DNA from: Pseudomonas simiae
Lineage (GTDB): Bacteria > Pseudomonadota > Gammaproteobacteria > Pseudomonadales > Pseudomonadaceae
NCBI RefSeq assembly: GCF_900111895.1
Contig: NZ_FOKB01000009.1
Coordinates: 186,001-250,000, forward strand
Direction: 5' to 3'
Length of the DNA stretch: 64,000 bases
This document shows, piece by piece, positions 27,814 to 36,706 of this stretch. A program made the translations under genes and the position numbers. The stretch's first letter is position 1; the number at the start of each line of letters is the position of its first letter. Under the pieces are notes generated by a model that saw only the letters and a list, made by a program, of their open reading frames with translations, did no database searches and had not been told where the DNA came from.

Positions 27814-29230
27814 TGTTGCGGATTTTCTCGACAATGGCCGTGGTCGAGCTGTTTTCGACCAAGCCCAGCACTTTGACCTTGCCGCCGTAGGCACTGACGA
27901 TATCCGCCCCGACAACCTGGTCGACGGAGTAATCGCCACCCTTGACCAGCACGTCGGGCTTGACCTGGGCCAGCAGGTTTTCCGGGGTCGCTTCAGGGAA
28001 GCTGATCACCCAGTCCACCGCGCCCAGCCCCGCGAGCACTGCCATGCGACGGTCGACACTGTTGATCGGACGGCCAGGGCCTTTGAGGCGGCTGACCGAC
28101 GCGTCGTCGTTGACCGCAACGATCAGGCGATCACCTTGGGCGCGCGCCTGCTCCAGGTACGTCACGTGACCGGCGTGCAGGATGTCGAAGCAGCCATTGG
28201 TGAACACAATGCTCTCGTTGTGGGCACGGGCGTCGTCAATGGCCAGCAGCAGTTGTTCGATGGTCAGTACACCGCGCTCCGAACCTTCGGAGCGCTGGAT
28301 CGCACGCCGCAATTCAGGCGCGCTGATGGCAGCGGTACCCAATTTGCCCACCACAATGCCTGCCGCCAGGTTGGCCAGGGCCACAGCGTGGGGCAGTTCT
28401 TCGCCCGCCGCAATCGAGGCGGCCAGGGTGGAAATCACGGTGTCGCCGGCGCCGGTCACGTCAAACACTTCGCGGGCACGTGCCGGCAAGTGCATCGCCG
28501 GGTGGCCCGGACGCAGCAGGGTCATGCCGTGCTCACCCCGGGTCACCAGCAAGGCGCCCAAGTCGAGATCGGCCATCAGCGCCGCGCCCTTGGTCACCAA
28601 ATCGTGCTCATCGGTGCAACCGCCGACGATGGCTTCGAACTCACTGAGATTAGGCGTGATCAGGCTGGCTCCGCGATAAATCGAGAAGTCCTTGCCCTTG
28701 GGATCGGCCAGTACCGGAATGCCCTTGGCCTTGGCGGCCAGGATCAGTTCCTGGTGATTCTTCAAGGCGCCTTTGCCGTAGTCGGACAACACCAGCACCT
28801 TGATGCCTTCGAGCAACTGATCGACCTGGCCACGCAGGGCAAGGGCGTCAGTGGTGAAGGGTTCTTCAAAATCGATACGCAGCAATTGCTGGTGCCGGCT
28901 CATGACCCGCAGCTTGACGATGGTGGGCTGGTGGGCGATGCGCTGGAACAGCGCGCGCACGCCAGCACCGCGCAGGCTGTTGGCCAGGCTGTCGGCGGCT
29001 TCGTCGTCGCCGGTCACGCCGACCAGGGAGGCTGGGGCGCCGAGGGCGGCAATGTTAAGGGCAACGTTGGCAGCGCCACCTGGACGGTCTTCGATTTGCT
29101 CGACCTTGACTACCGGTACCGGTGCCTCAGGGGAAATCCGTGAGGTACCGCCATGCCAGTAACGGTCGAGCATGACATCGCCGACCACCAAGACAGGGGC
29201 TTGATCGAATCGCGGCATGGACAACTTCAT
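27806..29230 (-). CDS. hldE: Bifunctional heptose kinase/adenylyltransferase
   Basis: HldE makes ADP-heptose for the LPS inner core: its N-terminal half (about 1-320) is a ribokinase-type heptose-7-phosphate kinase with DVTGAGDTVISTLA, and its C-terminal half (about 345-474) is a nucleotidyltransferase with TNGCFDILHAGHVTYLEQAR. The total of 474 residues matches E. coli HldE (477). The ATG at 29230 (MKLSMPRFD) is the usual start. It follows msbA, after a short REP-like palindrome, and overlaps the epimerase gene. WaaC and WaaF, encoded 18 kb away in the same window, use its product after epimerisation. Confidence 0.97.
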   Translation of the reverse strand: MKLSMPRFDQAPVLVVGDVMLDRYWHGGTSRISPEAPVPVVKVEQIEDRPGGAANVALNIAALGAPASLVGVTGDDEAADSLANSLRGAGVRALFQRIAHQPTIVKLRVMSRHQQLLRIDFEEPFTTDALALRGQVDQLLEGIKVLVLSDYGKGALKNHQELILAAKAKGIPVLADPKGKDFSIYRGASLITPNLSEFEAIVGGCTDEHDLVTKGAALMADLDLGALLVTRGEHGMTLLRPGHPAMHLPARAREVFDVTGAGDTVISTLAASIAAGEELPHAVALANLAAGIVVGKLGTAAISAPELRRAIQRSEGSERGVLTIEQLLLAIDDARAHNESIVFTNGCFDILHAGHVTYLEQARAQGDRLIVAVNDDASVSRLKGPGRPINSVDRRMAVLAGLGAVDWVISFPEATPENLLAQVKPDVLVKGGDYSVDQVVGADIVSAYGGKVKVLGLVENSSTTAIVEKIRNNE

Positions 29231-29308
29231 GGAGCAACCCACATACAAAATGAACAGGGGCGCGATATTAGCACAGGGTTACAGGAGGATTGCGGGAGGG
29301 TTTTGCAA

Positions 29309-29336
29309 TGCAGGAGCCGGCAAGCCGGCTCCTGCA
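29309..29336. repeat. Perfect 13-base palindrome, REP-like
   Basis: TGCAGGAGCCGGC-AA-GCCGGCTCCTGCA is an uninterrupted inverted repeat with a 2-base centre, in the gap between msbA (stop 29344) and hldE (start 29230). It shares the GGAGCCGGC core with the REP at 17133 and may act as a hairpin in the msbA-hldE transcript. Confidence 0.75.
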
Positions 29337-29343
29337 CAGAAGG

Positions 29344-31149
29344 TCAGGTGATGTCGGCGGAAACCGGCGCATCCAGTCCCATGGCGTGCAGGCGGGCATA
29401 GTAGCCGTTCTGTGCCAACAGTTCGCCGTGGGTGCCACGCTCGACAATCCGGCCATCGTCCATCACCAGGATCAGGTCAGCTTTCTCGATGGTGGACAAA
29501 CGATGCGCGATCACCAGGGTGGTGCGACCTTGCATGACCTTGTCCAGCGCCGCCTGAATGTGGCGCTCGGACTCGGTGTCGAGGGCCGAGGTGGCCTCGT
29601 CGAGAATCAGCAACGGTGCGTTCTTCAGCAGGGCACGGGCAATAGCCAGGCGCTGGCGTTGACCGCCGGACAGCAGCACACCGTTTTCGCCGACCTGGGT
29701 ATCGAAGCCCTTGGGCAACTGGTCGATGAAGTCCTTGGCATTGGCATCCGCAGCCGCCGCCTCAACCTCCGCACGTGGTGCGCCGGCCAGGTCGCCGTAG
29801 GCGATGTTGTTGGTCACGGTGTCGCTGAACAGCGTCACGTGCTGGGTCACCTGGGCGATGTGCTTGCGCAGGTTGAGCAGCTTGTAGTTCTCGATCTCGA
29901 TGCCGTCCAGCAGGATCTCGCCGCTTTCATGATGATAGAAACGCGGGATCAGGCTGGCCAGGGTCGATTTACCGCTGCCCGAACGCCCTACCAGGGCAAT
30001 CATCTGCCCTGGCTCGGCGGTAAAGCTGATGTCCTTGAGCACATGGCGCTCGGTGCCTGGGTAGGTGAAATTGAGGTTGCGTACGTCAAGACGACCGCTG
30101 ACTTTGTCACGCTCGATCGTGCCGCGATCAACTTCGACCTCTTCGTCCAGCTGTTCAAAAATGCTTTCGGCGCCGGCCACACCCTTCTGGATCGTCGAGC
30201 TGACTTCCGAGAGCTGACGAATCGGCTTAGGCAACAGGCCTGCCAAGGTGATGTAGGCCACCATGTCACCTGCCGAGGCATCGCCGCGAAGATAAAGAAC
30301 CAGGAACATCAGCACCGCCATCGCGGTGTAGATCACCAATTGCAGCGCCGGCGTGTAGATCGCGCCGGTACGGGTCATGCGCAGTTGCTTGTTGGTGTTG
30401 CTCTGGCTGGCCTTGAGGAAGCGTTTTTCCTCGTAGACTTCGCCACCAAAGCTGCGCACCACGCGATAGCCTTGGATGGTTTCCGACGCGACGTGCGTCA
30501 CGTCGCCCATGGCCACCTGGATCTTCTTGCTCTGCTTGCGGAATTTCTTGCTGGCCGTGCTCACCATCACTGCAATCAACGGCAGGATAGCGATCATCAC
30601 CAGCGTCAGGCGCCAGTTCATGAACAGCAGCGAGGCGAACAGAAAGATCACCGTCATGCCTTCACGGATCACCACTTTGATAGCGTCAGTGGCCGCGCCC
30701 GTGACCATGGTCACGTTGAAGGTGATGCGGGAAATCAGGTGCCCGGAGTTGTGGTTGTCGAAATAGCGGTTCGGCAGTGTCAGCAGGTTGTTGAACAACT
30801 GCACCCGCAGGTCGTGCACCAGGCCCAGGGAAACCTTGGCCAGCAGGTAGTTACCGAGGAACGAACCAAGGCCCTGCCAGGCGGCGATCAGGATGATCAG
30901 CAGCGGTACCGCCTGCAGCAACTGCAGGTCCCGCAGGAATGGCACACTGGGGAACAGTACGGCTTCAGGATTGGACAGACCGTCGACGAAGTACTTGAGG
31001 ATGTACCCCAGCATGGGCTGGGTCGACGCGAAAATCAGAAATCCGAGGATACTCAATGCGAACAGACCCGCATAGGGTCTGACATAGCTGAGCAGACGGA
31101 AGTATATTTTCAAGCTCGAAGGGCTTGCGCTCGGACTGGAGTCGGTCAT
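29344..31149 (-). CDS. msbA: Lipid A export permease/ATP-binding protein MsbA
   Basis: MsbA flips lipid A-core across the inner membrane with ATP. The 600-residue protein has six transmembrane helices in the first 330 residues and an ABC ATPase domain: Walker A GRSGSGKST, signature LLSGGQRQRLAIARALL, Walker B LLILDEATSALD and switch His in IAHRLS. The length fits P. aeruginosa MsbA. The ATG at 31149 (MTDSSPSASPSS) is preferred; the frame runs open to 31251 without a convincing site. It is divergent from the waaL fusion gene, so both LPS export and ligation genes share the 31150-31289 promoter region. Confidence 0.96.
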   Translation of the reverse strand: MTDSSPSASPSSLKIYFRLLSYVRPYAGLFALSILGFLIFASTQPMLGYILKYFVDGLSNPEAVLFPSVPFLRDLQLLQAVPLLIILIAAWQGLGSFLGNYLLAKVSLGLVHDLRVQLFNNLLTLPNRYFDNHNSGHLISRITFNVTMVTGAATDAIKVVIREGMTVIFLFASLLFMNWRLTLVMIAILPLIAVMVSTASKKFRKQSKKIQVAMGDVTHVASETIQGYRVVRSFGGEVYEEKRFLKASQSNTNKQLRMTRTGAIYTPALQLVIYTAMAVLMFLVLYLRGDASAGDMVAYITLAGLLPKPIRQLSEVSSTIQKGVAGAESIFEQLDEEVEVDRGTIERDKVSGRLDVRNLNFTYPGTERHVLKDISFTAEPGQMIALVGRSGSGKSTLASLIPRFYHHESGEILLDGIEIENYKLLNLRKHIAQVTQHVTLFSDTVTNNIAYGDLAGAPRAEVEAAAADANAKDFIDQLPKGFDTQVGENGVLLSGGQRQRLAIARALLKNAPLLILDEATSALDTESERHIQAALDKVMQGRTTLVIAHRLSTIEKADLILVMDDGRIVERGTHGELLAQNGYYARLHAMGLDAPVSADIT

Positions 31150-31289
31150 ATCACGCGGCGTTTTGAAAAAGGAGGCTGACTTTAGCACAGCTTCTCTGTT
31201 GTACTTGCACCCTGCATGACCCACAGCCTGGTCGGTCCCGACCAGCGACATTATATAGCCACTACTTTAAGATGGTCGGCTTTCTCTAA

Positions 31290-33164
31290 ATGGAATGGCT
31301 TTTCTGTATGCACTCCAAGCGCCTGATCTATGGCTCAAATCGCGTTTTCGACTTCCTGGTCCTATGGATTTTGCCCATTGGCTTGTTGTTGTTACTGAGT
31401 TCGCTGTTCTTCGTATCCAACCGCAACGTGCTGCATCGAATCGTCTACATCCTGTTCAGCGTACCGACCCTGTTCATGTTGTGCATGCGCCCTCGGGAGT
31501 TAAAGGAGTTACTGCGTGAGCCCCTGGCGCTCGCATTCCTGGCCTTCTCTGCCTGGGCCCTGGCCAGCCTGATGTGGAGCCCCGAGCCCACCACCGACAC
31601 CGACCTGTTCAAGCGCCCGCTCAATACCTTCATGCTGTTTGGCGGCTGCGGTCTGTTACTGCATTACCGCAACGAACTGTTCAAACCGATCTTCTTCAGT
31701 GCTGCTGTGATTGCACTCGTGGTGAGCTTGTGCAACCTGGTGGCCTTCGTCAAAGGCTTCGAACCGGGCATGCGCATGATCGGTGGGCGTGGCGCCCTCG
31801 ACAACCCGCTGCTCAGCTCTCATCTATTCGGTTTCTTCTGCGTCTACTGGCTATATGTTTGCATGACCACCCAGCGCCTGAACGTCCTGTGGTTCAGCGC
31901 CCCGGCTCTGGCGGTCATGCTCGCGGCGGTTCTGGCCACGGGCTCACGCACACCGTTGGTCGCCCTGACACTGACCATCCTGTGGATGACCTTCGTCAGC
32001 CGCAACCGCCGCTCAGCCTTGCTGATAGCCGGCATGATCCTGGGCGGCGTCGGGCTTCTGCTGCTCTACCCCGAACAGATCACCACTCGCGGCAGCTCGT
32101 TCCGCTTCGAATTGTGGGGCATGTCCCTGCAGCGCATTGCTGAACATCCTTGGATCGGCCACAGCTATGACTCCGAGTTGTACCTGACCCTGTCCGACGG
32201 CTACGAGCTGCGCGAGCCGCACAGCTTTGCCCTGGGCGTGCTGTATTACGTCGGGATCATCGGTTTTATCCCATGGATCTTCATGCTCGGCTGGGGCCTG
32301 TATAAAGGCCTCAAAGAACGCGCGCAACCACTGTTTATCCTGGCATCGTCGCTGCTTGCCTATGGCATCGGCGCCGGATTGACCGAAGGCGGTGGCATCC
32401 TGTCACGCCCCAAGGAGCACTGGTTCCTGCTGTGGATTCCACTGGCCATCATCACCGGCCTGAGCATGGCCCAGCGCCGTCGCAGCCTGCTGCGCATACC
32501 GGTGCAAAACCTGCAGCCTGAAGGCTTCAATCAACTGTGCGCCGATGCCCACGTGATCGAAGCCGACGGCCTGGGCCCGAAGGTCCTGCGCCTGGCCGAC
32601 GGTCGTTTCCTCAAAGTGTTCCGCCCACGCCGGTGGTATACCTCTGGCAGCTTCAACCCCTATTCCGAACGGTTTGCCAGCAACGCCGAGCAATTGCGCA
32701 CCCTGGGTATCCCCACACCGCAGATTCTGGGCCTCTACCGTCTGCCCGATGCAAGCAGTGCTGTCAGCTATTCGCCACTGCCCGGCCTGACCCTGCGCCA
32801 GGCCCTGCAGAGCCTGGACAACAGCCTGCGCGAATCGCTGATCGAACGCTTCGGCCAGTTCATGGCCCAACTGCATGAGCGCGGCGTGTACTTCCGCTCA
32901 CTGCACCTGGGCAACGTTCTGCTGATGGACGACGGCGAGTTCGGCCTGATCGATATCGCCGACCTGCGCATCTACCCGTCGCCGCTGCGCAACGCCTTGC
33001 GCCAGCGCAACCTGCGTCATATGCAGCGCTACCCGCAGGACCGCGCCTGGTTATTTGAGACACACTTCGAACAGCTGGCCAAAGGTTATGCGTCGGTTGC
33101 CAGTCAAGGCGCCACGGCGAAAATCCGCGAACACGTACTGGCGCTGAGCCGCCCCGCCGCCTGA
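31290..33164 (+). CDS. waaL: O-antigen ligase (WaaL-type) fused to a kinase-like domain
   Basis: The first 390 or so residues are a polytopic membrane protein with about 11 helices and the large periplasmic loop of the WaaL/Wzy_C family, including GSRTPLVALTL and the later region ELWGMSLQRIAEHPWIGHSY. WaaL joins O-antigen from its lipid carrier to lipid A-core at the periplasmic face. Residues about 410-615 are a cytoplasmic LPS-kinase-like domain: FLKVFRPRRWYTSGSFNPYSERF, catalytic-loop position FRSLHLGN (H539LGN) and LIDIADL. The catalytic Asp of the HRD-type loop is replaced by Ser. In P. aeruginosa the ligase and a kinase-like gene are separate, as I recall. Start codon uncertain: ATG 31290 or ATG 31308; neither has a strong ribosome site. 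A bidirectional terminator follows. Confidence 0.85.
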   Translation: MEWLFCMHSKRLIYGSNRVFDFLVLWILPIGLLLLLSSLFFVSNRNVLHRIVYILFSVPTLFMLCMRPRELKELLREPLALAFLAFSAWALASLMWSPEPTTDTDLFKRPLNTFMLFGGCGLLLHYRNELFKPIFFSAAVIALVVSLCNLVAFVKGFEPGMRMIGGRGALDNPLLSSHLFGFFCVYWLYVCMTTQRLNVLWFSAPALAVMLAAVLATGSRTPLVALTLTILWMTFVSRNRRSALLIAGMILGGVGLLLLYPEQITTRGSSFRFELWGMSLQRIAEHPWIGHSYDSELYLTLSDGYELREPHSFALGVLYYVGIIGFIPWIFMLGWGLYKGLKERAQPLFILASSLLAYGIGAGLTEGGGILSRPKEHWFLLWIPLAIITGLSMAQRRRSLLRIPVQNLQPEGFNQLCADAHVIEADGLGPKVLRLADGRFLKVFRPRRWYTSGSFNPYSERFASNAEQLRTLGIPTPQILGLYRLPDASSAVSYSPLPGLTLRQALQSLDNSLRESLIERFGQFMAQLHERGVYFRSLHLGNVLLMDDGEFGLIDIADLRIYPSPLRNALRQRNLRHMQRYPQDRAWLFETHFEQLAKGYASVASQGATAKIREHVLALSRPAA

Positions 33165-33165
33165 T

Positions 33166-33203
33166 AAAAAAAGGCGACTATCACTGCTGATAGTCGCCTT
33201 TTT
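33166..33203. terminator. Bidirectional rho-independent terminator
   Basis: Stem AAAAAGGCGACTATCA / TGATAGTCGCCTTTTT with a 4-base loop lies between the convergent waaL fusion and GT2 genes. A-tracts and T-tracts at both ends allow termination in both directions. Confidence 0.93.
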
Positions 33204-33219
33204 CACCGCGCCTGCCGCC

Positions 33220-34101
33220 TCACGCCCTGAGGGGCGCCAGATACAATCGCACCAAGCCACGCAAGGTCTTGCGCCCCCAGAACTTCAACGGGATCTGCTT
33301 GAGTATCTCTCGCGCCAGCGGCCGGTCACGGTCGGCGGTCTTCAAGAACATCGAGTTCAGGAAGTTGTAGCGCACCGCGTCGTAGGCCGGATGCTCGCTG
33401 AAATGGGCATAGGTCTTGAGAATGTTCTGGATCATGTAGCGGTGGTTCTTGTAGGTGTTGTTCGCGTGCTGCCGGTAGCGCGCCATCACCACGCCAAGAG
33501 CGTCGATGGTGTAGCCGGCAGCCGTGATCTTCAGCTGGATCAGCAGGTCTTCCAGAGGAATCAACGGGTCGAAACCACCCACTTCTTCCAGCACTTCGCG
33601 GCGAATCAACATGGTCGGCGCTGGCGGGAAAGGCTTGCGGTCCATGAACATGTCGTCGAAATCCAGGCTGCGAAAGGGCACGTCGCGGCGCTGCTTTTTC
33701 TCCGGGTGCAGGTTGCCATCACCATCGATCAGCTCGATATTACCGGCGCACATGCCCACCTTCGGCTTGTCCGCCATATAGGCCACCTGGATGGCGAGAC
33801 GGTCCGGCAGCATGATGTCATCGGAGCCGAACGGTGCGATCAGGCTGCCCTTGGCGCGGGCGATGGCAGCGTTGAGCGTGGCGGTCAGCCCCTGATTCTG
33901 CTGCACCTGGAAATCAAAGCCGTGCTTGGCCTGCAAGCGCTGGATGCGTTCGACACTGTCATCCGTGGAGCCGTCATCCACCACCAGCAGTTCGATATTC
34001 GGGTACGTCTGGCCGAGCACGCTGAGGATGCTCTCTTCGATATACCGGCCGTGGTTGTAGGACGCGATAATCACTGAGACCAGGGGTTGTTGCGCTGTCA
34101 T
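33220..34101 (-). CDS. Family 2 glycosyltransferase (WapR-like candidate)
   Basis: A 293-residue inverting glycosyltransferase with the GT-A fold: VSVIIASYNHGRYIEESI at the N-terminus, the nucleotide-binding VVDDGSTDDS, and APFGSDDIMLPDR in place of the DxD motif. The position, next to the waaL gene in the LPS region, matches the rhamnosyltransferase WapR of P. aeruginosa, which adds the core rhamnose that accepts O-antigen; this is by position and fold only, and the sugar is not known. Its ATG overlaps the stop of the GT4 gene (ATGA), so the two are translationally coupled. It is the last gene of the minus-strand run from the carbamoyltransferase. Confidence 0.85.
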   Translation of the reverse strand: MTAQQPLVSVIIASYNHGRYIEESILSVLGQTYPNIELLVVDDGSTDDSVERIQRLQAKHGFDFQVQQNQGLTATLNAAIARAKGSLIAPFGSDDIMLPDRLAIQVAYMADKPKVGMCAGNIELIDGDGNLHPEKKQRRDVPFRSLDFDDMFMDRKPFPPAPTMLIRREVLEEVGGFDPLIPLEDLLIQLKITAAGYTIDALGVVMARYRQHANNTYKNHRYMIQNILKTYAHFSEHPAYDAVRYNFLNSMFLKTADRDRPLAREILKQIPLKFWGRKTLRGLVRLYLAPLRA

Positions 34102-35246
34102 GCTCTACCTACTTCTTTCAAACCGGTTTCGATGAGGTTCAGGTACTTCTGCTGGAACTCGGCCAAGGCGTGGTTCTCTTCCAGGTAACGGAACACCTGC
34201 TCACCCTTGGCGCGCAATTGCTCATCGCTCATGGCCAAATAAGTGTCCAGGGCCGTTGTCAGTTGCTCGACATTGCCCGGCTCGTGGGACAAACCGCCCG
34301 CCCCTTCTACCAGGGGCAGCATGGCCGGCCCGTTGGAGGCAATCACCGGCAGGCGCCCGCTCATGCCTTCCAGCAGCGCCAGGCCCAGCCCCTCAAGCAA
34401 GGAAGGCATGGTCCAGATATCGAAGGCACGCACATACTTGAGGCCATCCTCGCGAAAACCCAGCAGGTGCGCACGGCCGGTGAGACCGAGGCGCTCGATG
34501 TCTGCGCGCAAATCCGCCTCGGCACGGCCGGAACCGATGATGCCGACCTGGGCGTTGGGGTATTTGTCCTTGAGGCGGGCGAACGCCTGCAGCAGGTGCG
34601 TGTGCCCCTTGATCGGCACCAGGCGCCCCAATGCGCCGATGATTCGCGCGTCGAGCGGCAGCCCGAGCGCCTGGCGCGCCTGCTCGCGCGGCAGCTGCAA
34701 GGCTTCGGCCTGCGGAATATCGATGGCGTTGGTGACGAAGGTGGTGTTCTCTCGGGTAAAACCGCAGTTGAGCCCGACGAGGTAATCCCTGACCGCCGCC
34801 GACACCCCGACAAAGCGCCAGGCCGGGCTGACCAAACGACGCGTCTGGCGCCGGCGATAGGCGCGCTCGTACTCGCCGAAACCGTGAGAGATACCAATGC
34901 ACAATGGGATCTTCAACCAGCGGTTGAGCGACAGCATCATGTTCACCGACTTGAAGCGATTGCAGATGACCACGTCGAACTTCTGCTCGCGGCAGTACTT
35001 GTAGATTTCCCACATGGCGCCCAGGCGAATGCCCTTGAGAGCCTTCTCGGGAAACTCGAAATACTTGGAATGATCCGCCACGCTCAACGGCTGGCCCGGC
35101 TGCGGTCGCCCGCTGAGAAAGGCCGACGTCACCTCGAATCGCTCGGTCGGCAACGCCTTGACGATCTGCTCACCGAGATCGGCGAAATCATTGAGTTTGA
35201 CGTTGTAGTCAGGCTGCAACTGCAAAACCTTGAAACGAGGCTTCAT
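34098..35246 (-). CDS. Family 4 glycosyltransferase (Ssg-like)
   Basis: A 382-residue retaining glycosyltransferase with a GT-B fold. The C-terminal half shows the GT4 pattern: IGALGRLVPIKGHTHLLQAFA, VGIIGSGRAEADLRADIERLGL, and the donor-binding PSLLEGLGLALLEGMS with the E-x7-E spacing. The gene order corresponds to Ssg of P. aeruginosa, needed for full LPS and exopolysaccharide; the specific donor is not known. The ATG at 35246 (MKPRFKVLQLQPDYN) is chosen because the frame beyond it lies within the intergenic space and the end of dnpA. Its stop overlaps the GT2 start. Confidence 0.88.
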   Translation of the reverse strand: MKPRFKVLQLQPDYNVKLNDFADLGEQIVKALPTERFEVTSAFLSGRPQPGQPLSVADHSKYFEFPEKALKGIRLGAMWEIYKYCREQKFDVVICNRFKSVNMMLSLNRWLKIPLCIGISHGFGEYERAYRRRQTRRLVSPAWRFVGVSAAVRDYLVGLNCGFTRENTTFVTNAIDIPQAEALQLPREQARQALGLPLDARIIGALGRLVPIKGHTHLLQAFARLKDKYPNAQVGIIGSGRAEADLRADIERLGLTGRAHLLGFREDGLKYVRAFDIWTMPSLLEGLGLALLEGMSGRLPVIASNGPAMLPLVEGAGGLSHEPGNVEQLTTALDTYLAMSDEQLRAKGEQVFRYLEENHALAEFQQKYLNLIETGLKEVGRA

Positions 35247-35305
35247 ATCACTCCATGAGGCAATCGGGCTGCTACGCGCACGCAGCCCGACGAAAAAAGT
35301 CAATT

Positions 35306-36706
35306 TCAGTCCTGCTTCAGCACCCAAAGCAGCTCGTGACGACGCACGGCCTTACGGAAAAACTCATTCTCGCCGTAAGGCGATGGACCACGACCAGCCA
35401 GCCATTGCTGCAACAGGCGACGCACCCGGCGCTTGAACGGCGCACGGGGCTGCAAGTCATGCATCATGCCCAGCGCCATGGCCTTGTCCTGCTGCTGGCT
35501 CTCGCTCAGCACCCGGCAATAAGGTTCAAGCACCTGGCCAGCATCGAACTGCGGCGGCAAAGCGACGCCAGCACCGGAATCACCCATGGGCCAACGGTCG
35601 TTATCGTGCAGATGGTTGGCGTAGCCAAGCAACGTGGTCGGTTGCCACTCAAGTCCCTGCAACGCCTGCACCACCGCGGTGTGGGCGCAGATATGGTCAG
35701 GGTGGGGGTCGAGCACTGGCGTGGGCAGTACAATCACCTCGGGACGCGCCTTGAGCAACACTGCCCGCAGGTCAGCGATTAGGTTATTCCAAGTCGGCGC
35801 ACCGTCCACATCCCCCGGCAACGCCAGGGCATTGAACTGGCGGAACAGCCGCGTATCGTCCAACTGCGCTTCGCGCGATGCCTGGGGTTGATCGGGGGCG
35901 TCACGCATGGCCGGCAGTTGCAGGCAGAAATACCCCAACTGCACGCAGTGCGCCTCGGGCACGCCGGCCCAGCGCGGCACGGCAATGCTGTCCCAGGCGC
36001 GCAGGCGCCCTTTGATCCGCGCCGCTTCAGCCTTGGGCAGGCCCATCTGCTGATAGTGCTCGGCCTCGATCTCACCGGCGGTCAGGGTCACGATCCAGCT
36101 TTCATCCGCCTGGCCGTACAGGCCGAAGGCGGCCAGTTCGGCATCGTCGGCATGAGGGGCGATCACCATCACGCGATGGCGCGCAGCATCGGGCTGGCGA
36201 AACACCCACAAGACCGGCTGGCCGATCACGCGGCAAAAACGCCCGCGCAGGCGCAGCTCACCCGCGGCCAATGCCTGCGCCGAGCCCGTGAGGTTCAAGT
36301 AACGCTTGCCGACCACACCGCGCTCGAACGCCTGGCGATCGTCCAGAAACTCAACCGCAGGATCAAAGAAACGCCCCCACAGGTTGCTTTTGAGCTGTAC
36401 TTCGACGATCAGCGTTTCATCGCCAGCCAGCTCAAGCGGCGTATCTGCCAGCAACCTGCCGCCCTCCAGACGCAATCCGACCTGTTGGCCACTCGGCGCA
36501 AAACTGTATTGGTAGTCATCCTTGGGCGAATAAAACAGGTGGTCGGCAAACCAGGCTTCATGGGCCACCCACAGCAACACCGCCAGGATCAGCGGCAGCC
36601 ACCAGGCCACCAGCACACCGGCCGCGATCAACAGCAGCAGGCCGATCAGCAGCGCAATGCGTTTATTGCGCCGGTGGCGCTTGAGCAGTTGCTGTTTGCG
36701 GCTCAT
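35306..36706 (-). CDS. dnpA: PIG-L family de-N-acetylase DnpA
   Basis: A 466-residue protein with one or two N-terminal transmembrane helices (about 16-48, rich in Leu/Ile/Ala) and a PIG-L/LmbE-type deacetylase domain from about 175. The metal-binding motifs are APHADDAELA and, later, LDPHPDH. In P. aeruginosa DnpA lies at this place in the LPS region and affects fluoroquinolone persistence; its substrate is thought to be an N-acetylated surface sugar. The ATG at 36706 overlaps the mig-14 stop (ATGA); an earlier TTG at 36733 would lie inside mig-14. The run mig-14-dnpA-GT4-GT2 is close-packed, with only 59 bases between dnpA and GT4. Confidence 0.9.
   Translation of the reverse strand: MSRKQQLLKRHRRNKRIALLIGLLLLIAAGVLVAWWLPLILAVLLWVAHEAWFADHLFYSPKDDYQYSFAPSGQQVGLRLEGGRLLADTPLELAGDETLIVEVQLKSNLWGRFFDPAVEFLDDRQAFERGVVGKRYLNLTGSAQALAAGELRLRGRFCRVIGQPVLWVFRQPDAARHRVMVIAPHADDAELAAFGLYGQADESWIVTLTAGEIEAEHYQQMGLPKAEAARIKGRLRAWDSIAVPRWAGVPEAHCVQLGYFCLQLPAMRDAPDQPQASREAQLDDTRLFRQFNALALPGDVDGAPTWNNLIADLRAVLLKARPEVIVLPTPVLDPHPDHICAHTAVVQALQGLEWQPTTLLGYANHLHDNDRWPMGDSGAGVALPPQFDAGQVLEPYCRVLSESQQQDKAMALGMMHDLQPRAPFKRRVRRLLQQWLAGRGPSPYGENEFFRKAVRRHELLWVLKQD

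Noticed and set aside
29290..31179. Long plus-strand frame opposite msbA
   Set aside because: Antisense shadow of msbA; rich in His and Gln, no domain.
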